Positions 1 through 8,077 of a stretch of DNA of 18,800 nt are shown here, piece after piece. Each line of letters starts with the position of its first letter. The first letter of the stretch is position 1. A model generated the notes under the pieces. The model saw nothing but the letters and a program-made list of their open reading frames with translations, was not told the origin of the DNA and searched no databases. Source of the stretch: Bacteroidales bacterium (GTDB taxonomy: Bacteria > Bacteroidota > Bacteroidia > Bacteroidales > UBA10428); assembly GCA_030626465.1 (NCBI GenBank), contig DAOUOU010000027.1, forward strand, positions 1-18,800, read 5' to 3'. The translations under genes and the position numbers were made by a program.

Positions 1-1
1 A

Positions 2-40
2 GTAAAAGTTACTGCTGCTAAAGAAGTAAAGATCTCATAA
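2..40 (+). CDS. C-terminal tail of an unidentified upstream gene (partial)
   Basis: An open frame enters from the left edge and ends at TAA 38-40. The visible residues are VKVTAAKEVKIS. A rho-independent terminator begins about 20 bases after the stop, which supports a real gene end here. Twelve residues are too few to name a family. The tail is basic and hydrophilic, and I make no functional call. Confidence 0.4.
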   Translation, partial: VKVTAAKEVKIS

Positions 41-59
41 GTAAGGTTTGGTGATTAAG

Positions 60-92
60 AAAACGCAGTTCTGTTCGGGACTGCGTTTTTTA
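60..92 (+). terminator. Rho-independent terminator of the upstream gene
   Basis: The stem AAACGCAGT (61-69) pairs with ACTGCGTTT (80-88). Pairing can extend inward by a G-U and a C-G pair, leaving a loop of about six bases. A run of T follows (86-91). It lies between the stop at 40 and the start of gldA at 177, so gldA is likely transcribed from its own promoter. The AT-rich stretch 93-176 must hold that promoter, but I see no convincing TTTG / TAnnTTTG pair in it. Confidence 0.85.
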
Positions 93-176
93 TTTGTTAA
101 AAAATGCAAAAAATATTGTCTTAATCCACTCAAAATTATTTTTTTTGTCACTTTATTCTTTTAAATTATTCTGCTT

Positions 177-1106
177 ATGGATATACTAGTCGAGAACATC
201 ACAAAAAGCTTTGGCAATCAGAAAGCCGTGGATAATGTTTCCTTCCAGGTACGAACCGGAGAAATCCTGGGGTTTTTAGGTCCGAATGGCGCTGGCAAAA
301 CCACCACCATGAGGACTATCGCCTGCTTTCTTGAGCCCAATCAGGGGGATATCAAAATAGGTAGTTATTCTATTCACGAGAACCCTGAAGAAATAAAAAA
401 AATAATTGGTTATTTGCCCGAATCAAATCCTCTTTACCAGGATATGCCTGTTATTGATTACCTGAAATTTATTGCAGAATTGCATGGCATAGAAAAAACT
501 CGTATGAAAGAAAGAATTTATCAGATGGTGCAAATCTGCGGTCTCGAAGGCGAAAAGCATAAAAAAATTCGTGAACTTTCTAAAGGGTATAAGCAACGTG
601 TTGGTCTGGCACATTCGCTCATCCACGATCCGCAGGTGCTTATCTTAGACGAACCTACTGCCGGACTTGACCCAAACCAGATCATCGAAATCCGGGAGTT
701 GATCAGAGAAATTGGTAGAGAAAAGACTGTGATACTTTGTTCACACATTCTTGCCGAAGTTGAAGCCACCTGCGATCGTATTCTGATCATCAACAAGGGA
801 AAAATAGTGGCAGACGGTACTTCAAGTGATCTGCGTAGGCAATCTCAAAATAAAGAAATCCTTAAGGTAACAATTGAAGATGGAAAGAAGAATGAAATAT
901 ATAAAGGATTACAAACTCTTGATGCTGTTGAGATGGTTGATATCCTTTCACAAAGTAGCAACACGTTCGAAATGCATAGTAAACCGGGAGCCTCCTCAAG
1001 AAGAGCTGTCTTTGATCTCTGCGTTGAAAAAGGATGGATCCTCACCGAATTAACTCCTACTGAAACAAAACTGGAAGATGTTTTCCGCGAATTAACAATG
1101 AATTAA
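177..1106 (+). CDS. gldA: GldA, ABC transporter ATP-binding subunit (gliding-type system)
   Basis: This is the cytoplasmic ATPase that would power the GldF permease. The nucleotide-binding domain fills the first ~220 of 309 residues. Walker A GPNGAGKTT is at 35-43, the signature motif is LSKGYKQ (134-140) rather than LSGGQ, Walker B VLILDEP is at 154-160 and the switch histidine is H190. The Q-loop position reads GYLPESNPLY (78-87), with no glutamine, as in other ATPases of the CcmA/NosF-like exporter branch. The remaining ~90 residues are the C-terminal extension usual for this branch, ending in LEDVFRELTMN. The ATG at 177 fits the conserved N-terminus; no Shine-Dalgarno is visible. It is first in an operon with gldF (11-base gap) and gldG. 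In Flavobacterium johnsoniae gldA lies apart from gldFG, whereas here they are joined. ABC2-type ATPases resemble each other, so the GldA name rests on the GldF/GldG context as well as on sequence. Confidence 0.9.
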   Translation: MDILVENITKSFGNQKAVDNVSFQVRTGEILGFLGPNGAGKTTTMRTIACFLEPNQGDIKIGSYSIHENPEEIKKIIGYLPESNPLYQDMPVIDYLKFIAELHGIEKTRMKERIYQMVQICGLEGEKHKKIRELSKGYKQRVGLAHSLIHDPQVLILDEPTAGLDPNQIIEIRELIREIGREKTVILCSHILAEVEATCDRILIINKGKIVADGTSSDLRRQSQNKEILKVTIEDGKKNEIYKGLQTLDAVEMVDILSQSSNTFEMHSKPGASSRRAVFDLCVEKGWILTELTPTETKLEDVFRELTMN

Positions 1107-1117
1107 AATTACCTGCT

Positions 1118-1843
1118 ATGTTGACCATATGGATAATAACCAAACGAGAACTTAGATCATTCTTTGATTCACTGCTGGCGTATTTTATGATTATTGCCTT
1201 TCTGGTATTTACAGGTCTTTTTACATGGATAATCGGCCGTCATGTATTTATGATGAGAGAAGCCAGTTTGCAATCATTCTTTGTCGTAGCATACTGGGCC
1301 CTGTTTATTTTTATTCCGGCCCTTTCCATGAAACTTATTGCCGAAGAGCGTGCAAACGGAACTCTGGAGTTGATCCTCTCTAAACCGGTTTCTGACCTGC
1401 AGCTTGTTATAGGCAAGTTTCTGTCTGTTCTGTTGCTTGTAGTACTTTCCCTCGTTCTTACATTGCCTTACTACATCACAGTAGCTTCAATAGGACCTAT
1501 CGATCATGGCGCCACAATTACAGGTTATCTTGGACTTATTTTTATGAGCGCTGCCTATATCAGTATTGGTATTTTTGCCAGTAGCATTACCAACAATCAG
1601 ATAGTTTCATTTCTGCTGGCCCTGTTTATTGGCATTTTCTTTCACCTTATATTTGGCATCACAGCACGCTATTTCCCCGGAATAGTCGGAAATACTCTTA
1701 ATTATCTCAGCCTCTCAACTCATTATGATTCTATTACCAGAGGAGTAGTTGATAGCAAGGATCTTGTTTATTTCCTGTCTCTGGTAGCCGTGGGGTTATT
1801 TGGTGCAGAAATGGTAATTGCTAAACGGAACCTTACCAATTAA
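1118..1843 (+). CDS. gldF: GldF, ABC-2-type permease subunit
   Basis: This is the inner-membrane channel partner of GldA, 241 residues long. Six hydrophobic segments are visible, at about 17-38, 52-74, 99-121, 136-156, 163-183 and 214-235. The cytoplasmic loop after the second carries EERANGTLELILSKPV (76-91), the hallmark EERxxGTLELLLxxPV coupling motif of ABC-2 permeases. It starts 11 bases after gldA and ends 5 bases before gldG, so the three should be co-transcribed. Related permeases of the NosY type look similar; the short length and the GldG partner favour GldF. The transported substrate is unknown. Confidence 0.9.
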   Translation: MLTIWIITKRELRSFFDSLLAYFMIIAFLVFTGLFTWIIGRHVFMMREASLQSFFVVAYWALFIFIPALSMKLIAEERANGTLELILSKPVSDLQLVIGKFLSVLLLVVLSLVLTLPYYITVASIGPIDHGATITGYLGLIFMSAAYISIGIFASSITNNQIVSFLLALFIGIFFHLIFGITARYFPGIVGNTLNYLSLSTHYDSITRGVVDSKDLVYFLSLVAVGLFGAEMVIAKRNLTN

Positions 1844-1848
1844 TTGAA

Positions 1849-3369
1849 ATGTTGAAGCAGATGAATTCTAGAAAAAATAAATCAATTGTTGTTGTTCTGG
1901 TAATAGGTATTTTATTCCTCCTGAACTATCTATCGAATCAGTTTTTTGTGAGACTTGATTTTACAGAAGATAAACGTTTCACCCTTAGTAGTGCAACAAA
2001 AGATCTTTTGAACAATCTTGATGAACCCGTTACCATTACAGCCTACTTCTCCGGTAATCTGCCTCCACAGCTTGAACAGGTGAAAAGGGATTTCAGAGAT
2101 ATGCTCATTGAATATTCAAATCGCTCGAAAGGTATGGTGGCTTTCGAATTTATTGATCCGCTAAAAGACGATAAACTAAAGGCCCGGGCTACTCAGGCAG
2201 GAATTGCTCAAACCCAGGTTCAGGTTGAAGAGAAAGACCAGGTAAAGGCACAAATAGCATTCATGGGTGCAACTATTCAATTTGGAGAAGACAATGAGCC
2301 AATACCCAATATATATACCACTGTTGGTCTGGAATACAAGCTTTCCTCGGCAATAAAAAAACTGGCCATTGCCAATAAGCCTGTTGTCGGTTTTGTACAG
2401 GGGCATGGTGAAACAACATTTGGACAGATATGGCAGGCCAAGCAGGCATTGGATGTATTGCACAATACCGAACTTGTATATCTGAATGATAGTATGCTGG
2501 TATTAGACAAGTACAGGACATTAGCTATCATTGGACCAAAAGATTCCATTCCTTACGAGGAACTAACCAGGCTTGATAATTTTCTTAATCGTGGAGGAAG
2601 GTTATTCATTGCAATAAATCGATCCGATGCTGACCTGGCCAGTGAACAATATAGCAGAGCAGTCAATACCGGTCTGGAAACCTGGCTTGCTCAAAAAGGA
2701 ATTGACGTAAACAGCAATGTAGTCATTGATATAAATTGTCAGCAAGGATGGATCCAACCTCAACCTGGCTATCTCATGCAAATCACAATTCCCTATTTTA
2801 TTATTGCGCAAAATTTTAGCGATCATCCGATTTCATCGGGTTTGGAACAATTAACACTAAATTTTGCCAGTTCCCTTAATCATTCAGGTGATAGCTCGGT
2901 TATATTTACTCCCCTGATAAAATCCTCTGAACATTCAGGGACAAAACCGGCTGCAGGATACATTGATATAACACAACAATGGAAAGAACCAGATTTTCCA
3001 ATTTCAAGTCTGACACTTGCAGCAGCACTGGAAGGCAGTATAGCCGGGAGTGCTCCGACAAAAATGGTAATTGTTGGTGATGCAGATTTCCCGGTGGGTG
3101 AAGGTCAACAAAACCAGGTAAATCCTGACAATATAAATTTTCTTGTAAATTCAATCGACTGGCTTTCAGACGATACCGGACTTATTGAACTGAGAACCCG
3201 TGGAGCTACAGCGCGCCCGATTGATGATCTGGAAGAAAATAAGAGAGCGTTTCTAAAGTATCTGAATTTTCTTTTGCCTGTAATTCTAGCCTTACTATAT
3301 GGCATATTCAGATTTCAACGAAATCGTATTATCAGACTAAAAAGAATGGAGGAAGGTTATGTTCAGTAG
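1849..3369 (+). CDS. gldG: GldG, membrane-anchored ABC-system auxiliary protein
   Basis: GldG is the periplasm-facing partner in the GldAFG complex, of unproven biochemical role. The 506-residue protein has an N-terminal membrane segment (about 12-29), then VRLDFTEDKRFTLS (34-47), the characteristic opening of GldG-like auxiliary proteins (the ABC_transp_aux family, containing the GIFT-like fold). A C-terminal membrane helix follows near 470-487, and the protein ends in a basic cytoplasmic tail rich in R and K. This two-anchor layout with a large extracytoplasmic middle matches the family. It follows gldF by 5 bases, and its last 11 bases overlap the DUF4340 gene. A second ATG four codons downstream is possible, but the first gives the better operon spacing. 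Confidence 0.9.
   Translation: MLKQMNSRKNKSIVVVLVIGILFLLNYLSNQFFVRLDFTEDKRFTLSSATKDLLNNLDEPVTITAYFSGNLPPQLEQVKRDFRDMLIEYSNRSKGMVAFEFIDPLKDDKLKARATQAGIAQTQVQVEEKDQVKAQIAFMGATIQFGEDNEPIPNIYTTVGLEYKLSSAIKKLAIANKPVVGFVQGHGETTFGQIWQAKQALDVLHNTELVYLNDSMLVLDKYRTLAIIGPKDSIPYEELTRLDNFLNRGGRLFIAINRSDADLASEQYSRAVNTGLETWLAQKGIDVNSNVVIDINCQQGWIQPQPGYLMQITIPYFIIAQNFSDHPISSGLEQLTLNFASSLNHSGDSSVIFTPLIKSSEHSGTKPAAGYIDITQQWKEPDFPISSLTLAAALEGSIAGSAPTKMVIVGDADFPVGEGQQNQVNPDNINFLVNSIDWLSDDTGLIELRTRGATARPIDDLEENKRAFLKYLNFLLPVILALLYGIFRFQRNRIIRLKRMEEGYVQ
3348..3352 (+). promoter_or_regulatory. Strong Shine-Dalgarno for the DUF4340 gene
   Basis: GGAGG lies inside the end of gldG, six bases before the ATG at 3359. 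Most genes in this window show no such motif, as is usual in Bacteroidota. It supports the upstream ATG (3359) over the second ATG at 3371 and suggests independent re-initiation or coupling at the overlap. Confidence 0.6.
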
Positions 3370-4360
3370 AATGAATATTAAATGGCTAGCCGGTATATTT
3401 TTAACCCTTTTGTTGCTGGCAGTTATTGTTGTAATCAAAAACAACAGTCAGTCTGCTATCAATCGCAACAGAAGCTTTAATAGTCAATTAACAGATTTTG
3501 ATACTTCAAAAGTCACCAGACTAATTATTTATCCGAAATCGGGCAATGATCTGGTTGAACTAAAGAAGGAAAGTGAACATTGGAAAATAGTGGTTGACGG
3601 GAAAGATTACAACGCAGATCACTCCGCTATTAAAGGCATGATGACCAGCCTGATCTCCCTTACAGCAACCCGGATAGCAGCTAAAGATAAAGACCAGTGG
3701 GATACATATGAAGTTTCTGATAGTGCAGCTACCCGGGTGCACGTCATTGCAGATAAGAAAACTGTTGCTGATGTTTACCTTGGCAAATTCAGTTACCAGC
3801 AACCGAAGAACCCTAATCCTTACATGCAACAACAAGGTAAAATGACAAGCTATGTAAGAATTGCCGGAGATAATAATGTATATGCCGTTGATGGTATTAT
3901 AGCTATGTCGTTCAGCCGTCAGACAAATGATTTCAGAAATCGAACCCTTATCAGGTCGAATAAGGAGGATTGGAACAGACTCACTTTTCATGGACCAGTT
4001 GAAGCGTTTAATCTTTTCAAACAAGGAGAAAACTGGATGATCGACGGATTGGTAGCTGATAGTGCTTCAGTAGCCAGATACTTATCTTCACTGGCATGGT
4101 TAAGCAGTTCAGATTTTATTGATCAGAGCGATAAGCTTGGTTCAGATCCCTCTTATACACTTAGCATTGAAGGCGAGAATATGGTTGCTCCTGTAAAAGT
4201 TTTTGCGTTCGGGGCTGACACGTCAAACAAATACGCTATAGTATCATCATTGAATAAAGACACCTATTTTAGTGGAAGCAAATCCGGACTGTTTGATAAG
4301 ATATTTGTCGGTAAGGATCACTTCTTCCCAACAGAAGAAGCCGTACCCAATGAAGAATAG
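3359..4360 (+). CDS. DUF4340 domain protein, last gene of the gldAFG operon
   Basis: The protein has 333 residues. A single membrane helix (about 8-27) anchors a large extracytoplasmic domain. The body fits DUF4340: repeated short beta-rich segments such as VTRLIIYPK and WKIVVDG, followed by DRxxLxxLxxL-like and F(R/S)NRTLI elements (SFSRQTNDFRNRTLI). DUF4340 proteins commonly sit next to GldG-like auxiliary subunits, and this one overlaps gldG by 11 bases, so it is very likely a component of the same ABC complex. The domain has no known enzymatic activity. The tail DHFFPTEEAVPNEE is acidic and probably unstructured. No clear terminator follows; the 198 bases to the next gene hold only palindromic repeats. 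Confidence 0.85.
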   Translation: MFSRMNIKWLAGIFLTLLLLAVIVVIKNNSQSAINRNRSFNSQLTDFDTSKVTRLIIYPKSGNDLVELKKESEHWKIVVDGKDYNADHSAIKGMMTSLISLTATRIAAKDKDQWDTYEVSDSAATRVHVIADKKTVADVYLGKFSYQQPKNPNPYMQQQGKMTSYVRIAGDNNVYAVDGIIAMSFSRQTNDFRNRTLIRSNKEDWNRLTFHGPVEAFNLFKQGENWMIDGLVADSASVARYLSSLAWLSSSDFIDQSDKLGSDPSYTLSIEGENMVAPVKVFAFGADTSNKYAIVSSLNKDTYFSGSKSGLFDKIFVGKDHFFPTEEAVPNEE

Positions 4361-4463
4361 TCCATGAATTGCAAAAGTCAAATAAAAAGATCAGATATTA
4401 CTTTGCGTAACTTAGCGTCAACTTTGTAATGCTCTGCATAACAAGCTTTTAAAAACATAAGGC

Positions 4464-4477
4464 AAAGGCGCGCCTTT
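4464..4477. repeat. Perfect 14-bp palindrome
   Basis: AAAGGCG is followed directly by CGCCTTT. It sits in the 198-base gap between the convergent ends of the DUF4340 and VOC genes and abuts a second, imperfect palindrome. No T-tract follows on either strand, so it is not a classical terminator. Confidence 0.7.
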
Positions 4478-4500
4478 CCTGCCTACCGACAGACAGGGAA
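4475..4500. repeat. Imperfect palindrome of the CCTGCCT...AGACAGG type
   Basis: The sequence is palindromic around 4487/4488. Base pairs 78-97, 79-96, 80-95, 81-94, 83-92, 84-91 and 87-88 (last two digits of the position) match, and the three inner mismatches look like transitions from an ancestral perfect palindrome. Palindromes of this composition recur in intergenic DNA of many Bacteroidota, so it is likely one copy of a dispersed repeat. Upstream, TTTGCGTAACTTAGCGTCAA (about 4402-4421) looks like another low-complexity intergenic repeat of the phylum. Confidence 0.5.
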
Positions 4501-4558
4501 CCGTAAAGACTTTTTGGGTACCTTCTTTTATTATAACATTTTTATGTACAAATTATTT

Positions 4559-5638
4559 TTATCCTAAATTTCCCGGTTTAATATCCCTGGCTTTATTCAA
4601 TGAGAGAGCATTAACCATCCAGTTGGGCAATGCCTTTTTTTGGTTTCGTTTACGTAAACTAAGATAAATACCCAGTTTTTTAATAATGGGTACCCTGTGA
4701 GTCTCAACAAACTCGATCAATGTTCCATCCGGATCTTCTGTGTAAGAAAATGCACCTGCAGCCTCACCCATATCGAAAGTATCTCCTGTATCTACGGTAA
4801 ACGGACAGCCACATGCTTTGCATTCTTCCCTTAACACGGCCATACCTCTTATATCATAACAGATATGAATGAAGCCTAAATCACCCCAGTACCTGTTCTG
4901 GTATATTTTTTTAGGTTCACGATCGAGTACCTGAACCAGTTCAATCTGACTTGTACCAAATAACAAACTGAAAGCACCCAAACGCGGTTGACTATGACGT
5001 AGTAATACCCTCCTGATTTTTTTATCGCCACCTGGCAAGGCAACAAAATCTTTAAAAACATTGGCCTCATCATAGATCACCTCATCATAACCCAGAATGC
5101 TACTGAAAAATTCTTTTGACCTGCCAATATCTGTAACTCCAATGATAGCACCATAGCTGGCCCCTGTTAATTTTTTTTCTTTTCTGAACCAGGTCTTGCT
5201 GGAAACTATCTGAAACAAGTTATTATAAGGATCACGAACAAAAAAATGTTGCTTGCCTTCTTTTTCGTAAGGTTTATCCAAAACATTCAGACCTTCCGAT
5301 TTGAACCAGTCATACGTTGCCTGTACATTCTTGCTTTTAATCTTTGCAGAATAAATACCTATATCCCCTATTTGTAAATCAAAATCAGGAGCTTTCGGAG
5401 TACGATCAGTAAATTGCCAGATCTCAAATCCACCCCCACCGGATAAATTAATAGCCAATGCAGCATGCCTGTTGCATGACTTACCTCCTGTATACTGTAA
5501 CATATGTTCGGCAGGTGCATCTTCTTCAAAAATACGAACATCTACCCCAAAGTATTTCTTATACCATCCCCAGGCTTCATGTACATTTGGCACTCCAATC
5601 CCGATTTGTTGAATACCACTGATAATCTTTTCCTTCAT
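4559..5638 (-). CDS. Two-domain VOC (glyoxalase/dioxygenase-fold) protein
   Basis: The 359 residues carry four beta-alpha-beta modules, that is, two VOC domains. The first begins at IQQIGIGVPNVHEAWGWY and ends near DPYNNLFQIV. The second begins at GAIIGVTDIGRSKEFF and ends at EDPDGTLIEFVE. In the second domain, His of GFIHICYD and Glu of LIEFVE are in metal-ligand positions, together with Glu of SQIELVQ. In the first domain the usual His is Gln (QQIGIGV) and the last Glu is Gln (LFQIV), so that site is degenerate or altered. No signal peptide is visible. The substrate cannot be told; VOC members include dioxygenases, epimerases, lyases and resistance proteins. It is the last gene of a probable minus-strand operon, 37 bases after the SDR gene. 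The last ~35 residues are basic and unusual for the fold. Confidence 0.8.
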   Translation of the reverse strand: MKEKIISGIQQIGIGVPNVHEAWGWYKKYFGVDVRIFEEDAPAEHMLQYTGGKSCNRHAALAINLSGGGGFEIWQFTDRTPKAPDFDLQIGDIGIYSAKIKSKNVQATYDWFKSEGLNVLDKPYEKEGKQHFFVRDPYNNLFQIVSSKTWFRKEKKLTGASYGAIIGVTDIGRSKEFFSSILGYDEVIYDEANVFKDFVALPGGDKKIRRVLLRHSQPRLGAFSLLFGTSQIELVQVLDREPKKIYQNRYWGDLGFIHICYDIRGMAVLREECKACGCPFTVDTGDTFDMGEAAGAFSYTEDPDGTLIEFVETHRVPIIKKLGIYLSLRKRNQKKALPNWMVNALSLNKARDIKPGNLG

Positions 5639-5675
5639 ATAGTTTCTTTTATAGAATTATTGTATTTACTCAAAA

Positions 5676-6470
5676 CTAGGTAGGTTTGATTCTCCGTGCT
5701 AAAAAATGAAACAGGGAGGGTATGTATAAACGGATATAGATCATTAATATTTCTGTTCCTCCAACCCATAATTCCTTTTTGTTTCGCCTAACTGCCCTGA
5801 CGATTTTGCGTGCACATTTATCAACAGGCATGCCTTTAGACTGCCCCTGGTCTAAAACCCCATGTTTCTTTCCATCTTTATCAATAGCATTTAAAGAGAT
5901 AGCTGTACGAATTCTGCCGGGAGAGACAAGGGTTACCTTCACATTCTTATCATACAGTTCGGCACGCAATGATTCGTAAAAACCCTGTAGAGCATGTTTT
6001 GATGCAGCATAAGCTGATCGCAGCGGAAAGCCAAATTTGCCAGCCATACTGCTGGTAACAACGATATTTCCTCCGCCTTCAGCAACCAAAGAAGGCAAAA
6101 GCTCCCTGGTTAAGCTTATGGCACCAAAGAAATTTATCTCCATAATTCTCCGGTCAATGGCTATGGGAGTTTCAATGGCATAAGATCTTTGGCTGATACC
6201 TCCGTTACTGATTAATATGTCAATTTTCGGAAATTCCTTTAATACCTCAGCAGTCACTTTTTTAATTTCTTCAGGACTTTCAAGATCAAAGGGAGCAAAA
6301 AATGCTTTCCCTCCAAGTTTTCCACAGTTGCCCACTACCTCTTTCAACTTTTTTTCATCACGATCAGAGAGAATGACATGTGCTTCCTTCTTTGAATATT
6401 CATACGCCAGTGCTTCACCAATACCTGAAGCGGCTCCGGTTATCCATACCGTTTTCCCGAAATAATTCAT
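5676..6470 (-). CDS. Short-chain dehydrogenase/reductase (SDR)
   Basis: This is a classical SDR of 264 residues. The cofactor motif TGAASGIG is at 11-18, NGG (89-91) stands for the NNAG element, the catalytic Ser is in TSSMAG (139-144), and the Tyr-Lys pair YAASK places Y154 and K158. PGRIRT (184-189) follows the catalytic beta strand. LSDRD at 34-38 has an Asp after beta-2 (D36); Arg37 beside it leaves NAD versus NADP open. The hydrophobic C-terminal end (about 240-258, ILMIYIRLYIPSLFHFLA) suggests membrane attachment, as in SDRs acting on lipids or retinoid-like substrates. It lies between a PlsC-type acyltransferase and a VOC protein, which points to lipid metabolism, but the substrate is not known. 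Confidence 0.88.
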   Translation of the reverse strand: MNYFGKTVWITGAASGIGEALAYEYSKKEAHVILSDRDEKKLKEVVGNCGKLGGKAFFAPFDLESPEEIKKVTAEVLKEFPKIDILISNGGISQRSYAIETPIAIDRRIMEINFFGAISLTRELLPSLVAEGGGNIVVTSSMAGKFGFPLRSAYAASKHALQGFYESLRAELYDKNVKVTLVSPGRIRTAISLNAIDKDGKKHGVLDQGQSKGMPVDKCARKIVRAVRRNKKELWVGGTEILMIYIRLYIPSLFHFLARRIKPT

Positions 6471-6532
6471 TCAAAACAACTAATAAAACTGGCCTCGAAA
6501 TTAGCAATCTTTTTGAACTTTATCCTTGTTTT

Positions 6533-7900
6533 CTAATTACTCTCAATTATTTGATTCGTAAGTTCTATTAGTTTATCATAACTATTTTTCAATGTGACCG
6601 TATCTGATCTTTTCCTGATTATCCCAAAACTATACCTTATACGGGCCCACGATTTAATAATGAATTTCCTGTAGCTCAATGCAAAAATTCCTGTAGATGG
6701 TAATGTGATAACATACAATAGTGTAAGCCACCATGTAGGAATAAATAACATAGCCAGTACGAATAAGATCAGGTAGTATACTATCAACAGAACAAAGCCC
6801 GCACCCCATTTGGCAGTGCTGTGAAACTGGGTATCCCTTATGCCTTTTTGTATGATCGGTGGTAAAAAAAAATGAGGCCAGTTATTGAATAATCCTAATA
6901 CTACAAGTGGAAGAGCAAAAACAGATAGTAAGATTCCAAGAAGATTTATCAGAATACTATATGATCTTTTACGGGGAACCCAGTCGCGAAGGTTTAGCTT
7001 TTCTCTAGAATTCATATATTTCTTAAAGGTAATATCAAGGGTTTTGATTTTATCAGGCTCTTCTTCCAGACACTTATCAAGCTTTTCTATCATCTTCTTG
7101 TCAGCCCTGTAACGGTCATAAAGATTACCGTAGCGTAAACCTGATTTCTTACACATTGTTCTACCATATATACTGCGTAAACCTTCATAAAGATCATAGT
7201 ATTCTACTGTTTCGATATGTATTGCCAGTTTCTTAATCTCTTCAGAAAGTTTATCCCTGAGAAGGTTCATTGCAACAGATGGATTTTTCTCATATTCGGC
7301 CCAGTAATCACTTACCTCAATCGGATCACCAATTATTATGAATTGTGTTTGTCTGAATTTCTGGTAATGTCCGTAATCAATTCCAACAGGAACTATCTTA
7401 ACCCCGGGGTCAGACTTATAATCTTGCTGTGCCATAAATGCAATTCTGAAGATACCCTTTACAAGTGGCCTCACCCTTCTTTTATCTCCATGGTTTCCTT
7501 CAGGGTACAAACAGATGGGATTGACTTTGTTACGCAAAATGCTCCTGGTGATATCAAATATTTCATCATTTTTCTGTAAGGATGAGCGCCCGTCACGAGC
7601 CCGGTAAACCGGAAGGATTTTGATGAAAGTTAAAATCTTTATAACCAGTTTTTGCTTAAAAACATCAGCTCTGGCAAGAAAAACTGTTTGATACTTATTA
7701 AGACCGGCAACAAAAGCTAAGGCATCCATGAGTGCATTCTGATGATTGGGTGCAAGAATCACAGGTTCATGTTTTGGGATTTTCTGAGCATCATGAACAT
7801 GGATCTCACGGTAGAAAAAATCGTGAATAGGTTTAACAAGAAAAAACTGTAAACACCAGTAGAACAGTGACCACTTATCAATAGTATCCCTTTTACTCAT
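6533..7900 (-). CDS. PlsC-type acyltransferase with C-terminal membrane region
   Basis: This is a glycerolipid acyltransferase-family protein of 455 residues. Block I NHQNALMD (52-59) supplies the NHx4D catalytic His and Asp. Block III reads YPEGNHG (132-138) in place of the common FPEGTRS. PVGIDYG (171-177) fits block IV. Ordinary PlsC proteins are about 240 residues; here a charged helical region (about 215-310) and three membrane segments (about 314-340, 366-387, 389-410) are added. This longer layout occurs in Bacteroidota acyltransferases annotated only as 1-acyl-sn-glycerol-3-phosphate acyltransferase family. It is the first gene of the plsC-SDR-VOC set, 62 bases before the SDR gene. 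The 177-base divergent spacer (7901-8077) must hold its promoter; I see only weak -7-like elements there. The acceptor lipid cannot be told from sequence. Confidence 0.82.
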   Translation of the reverse strand: MSKRDTIDKWSLFYWCLQFFLVKPIHDFFYREIHVHDAQKIPKHEPVILAPNHQNALMDALAFVAGLNKYQTVFLARADVFKQKLVIKILTFIKILPVYRARDGRSSLQKNDEIFDITRSILRNKVNPICLYPEGNHGDKRRVRPLVKGIFRIAFMAQQDYKSDPGVKIVPVGIDYGHYQKFRQTQFIIIGDPIEVSDYWAEYEKNPSVAMNLLRDKLSEEIKKLAIHIETVEYYDLYEGLRSIYGRTMCKKSGLRYGNLYDRYRADKKMIEKLDKCLEEEPDKIKTLDITFKKYMNSREKLNLRDWVPRKRSYSILINLLGILLSVFALPLVVLGLFNNWPHFFLPPIIQKGIRDTQFHSTAKWGAGFVLLIVYYLILFVLAMLFIPTWWLTLLYVITLPSTGIFALSYRKFIIKSWARIRYSFGIIRKRSDTVTLKNSYDKLIELTNQIIESN

Positions 7901-8077
7901 GACAATCTATCAGGTTTAAATCATAATGTTTGAACAATAGGAATATTCGCTAATCAAATAATCTTTGCATTTTATTACAGATGCAAACAAATACGGAAAA
8001 CTATAGCAAATTTGACTTGCTAAATATACATATTTTACAAAAATTGCGAACCAAACAAAAAATTAAACTCACCAGCC

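Noticed and set aside
177..3369. Alternative reading as a Nos-type (NosFY) copper/nitrous-oxide ABC system
   Set aside because: There is no NosD, NosL or NosZ nearby, and the third gene has the GldG-type opening and two anchors.
3560..4024. 154-codon minus-strand open frame inside the DUF4340 gene
   Set aside because: It is fully antisense to a recognisable domain in a tight operon, and its translation shows no family or coding pattern.
4475..4500. Terminator for the gldAFG-DUF4340 operon
   Set aside because: The palindrome is imperfect at its centre and no T-tract follows on either strand.
7901..8077. Divergent promoters between the acyltransferase and flavin reductase genes
   Set aside because: Several partial -7-like matches exist on both strands, but none has TTTG at about 19 bases, so no position can be defended.
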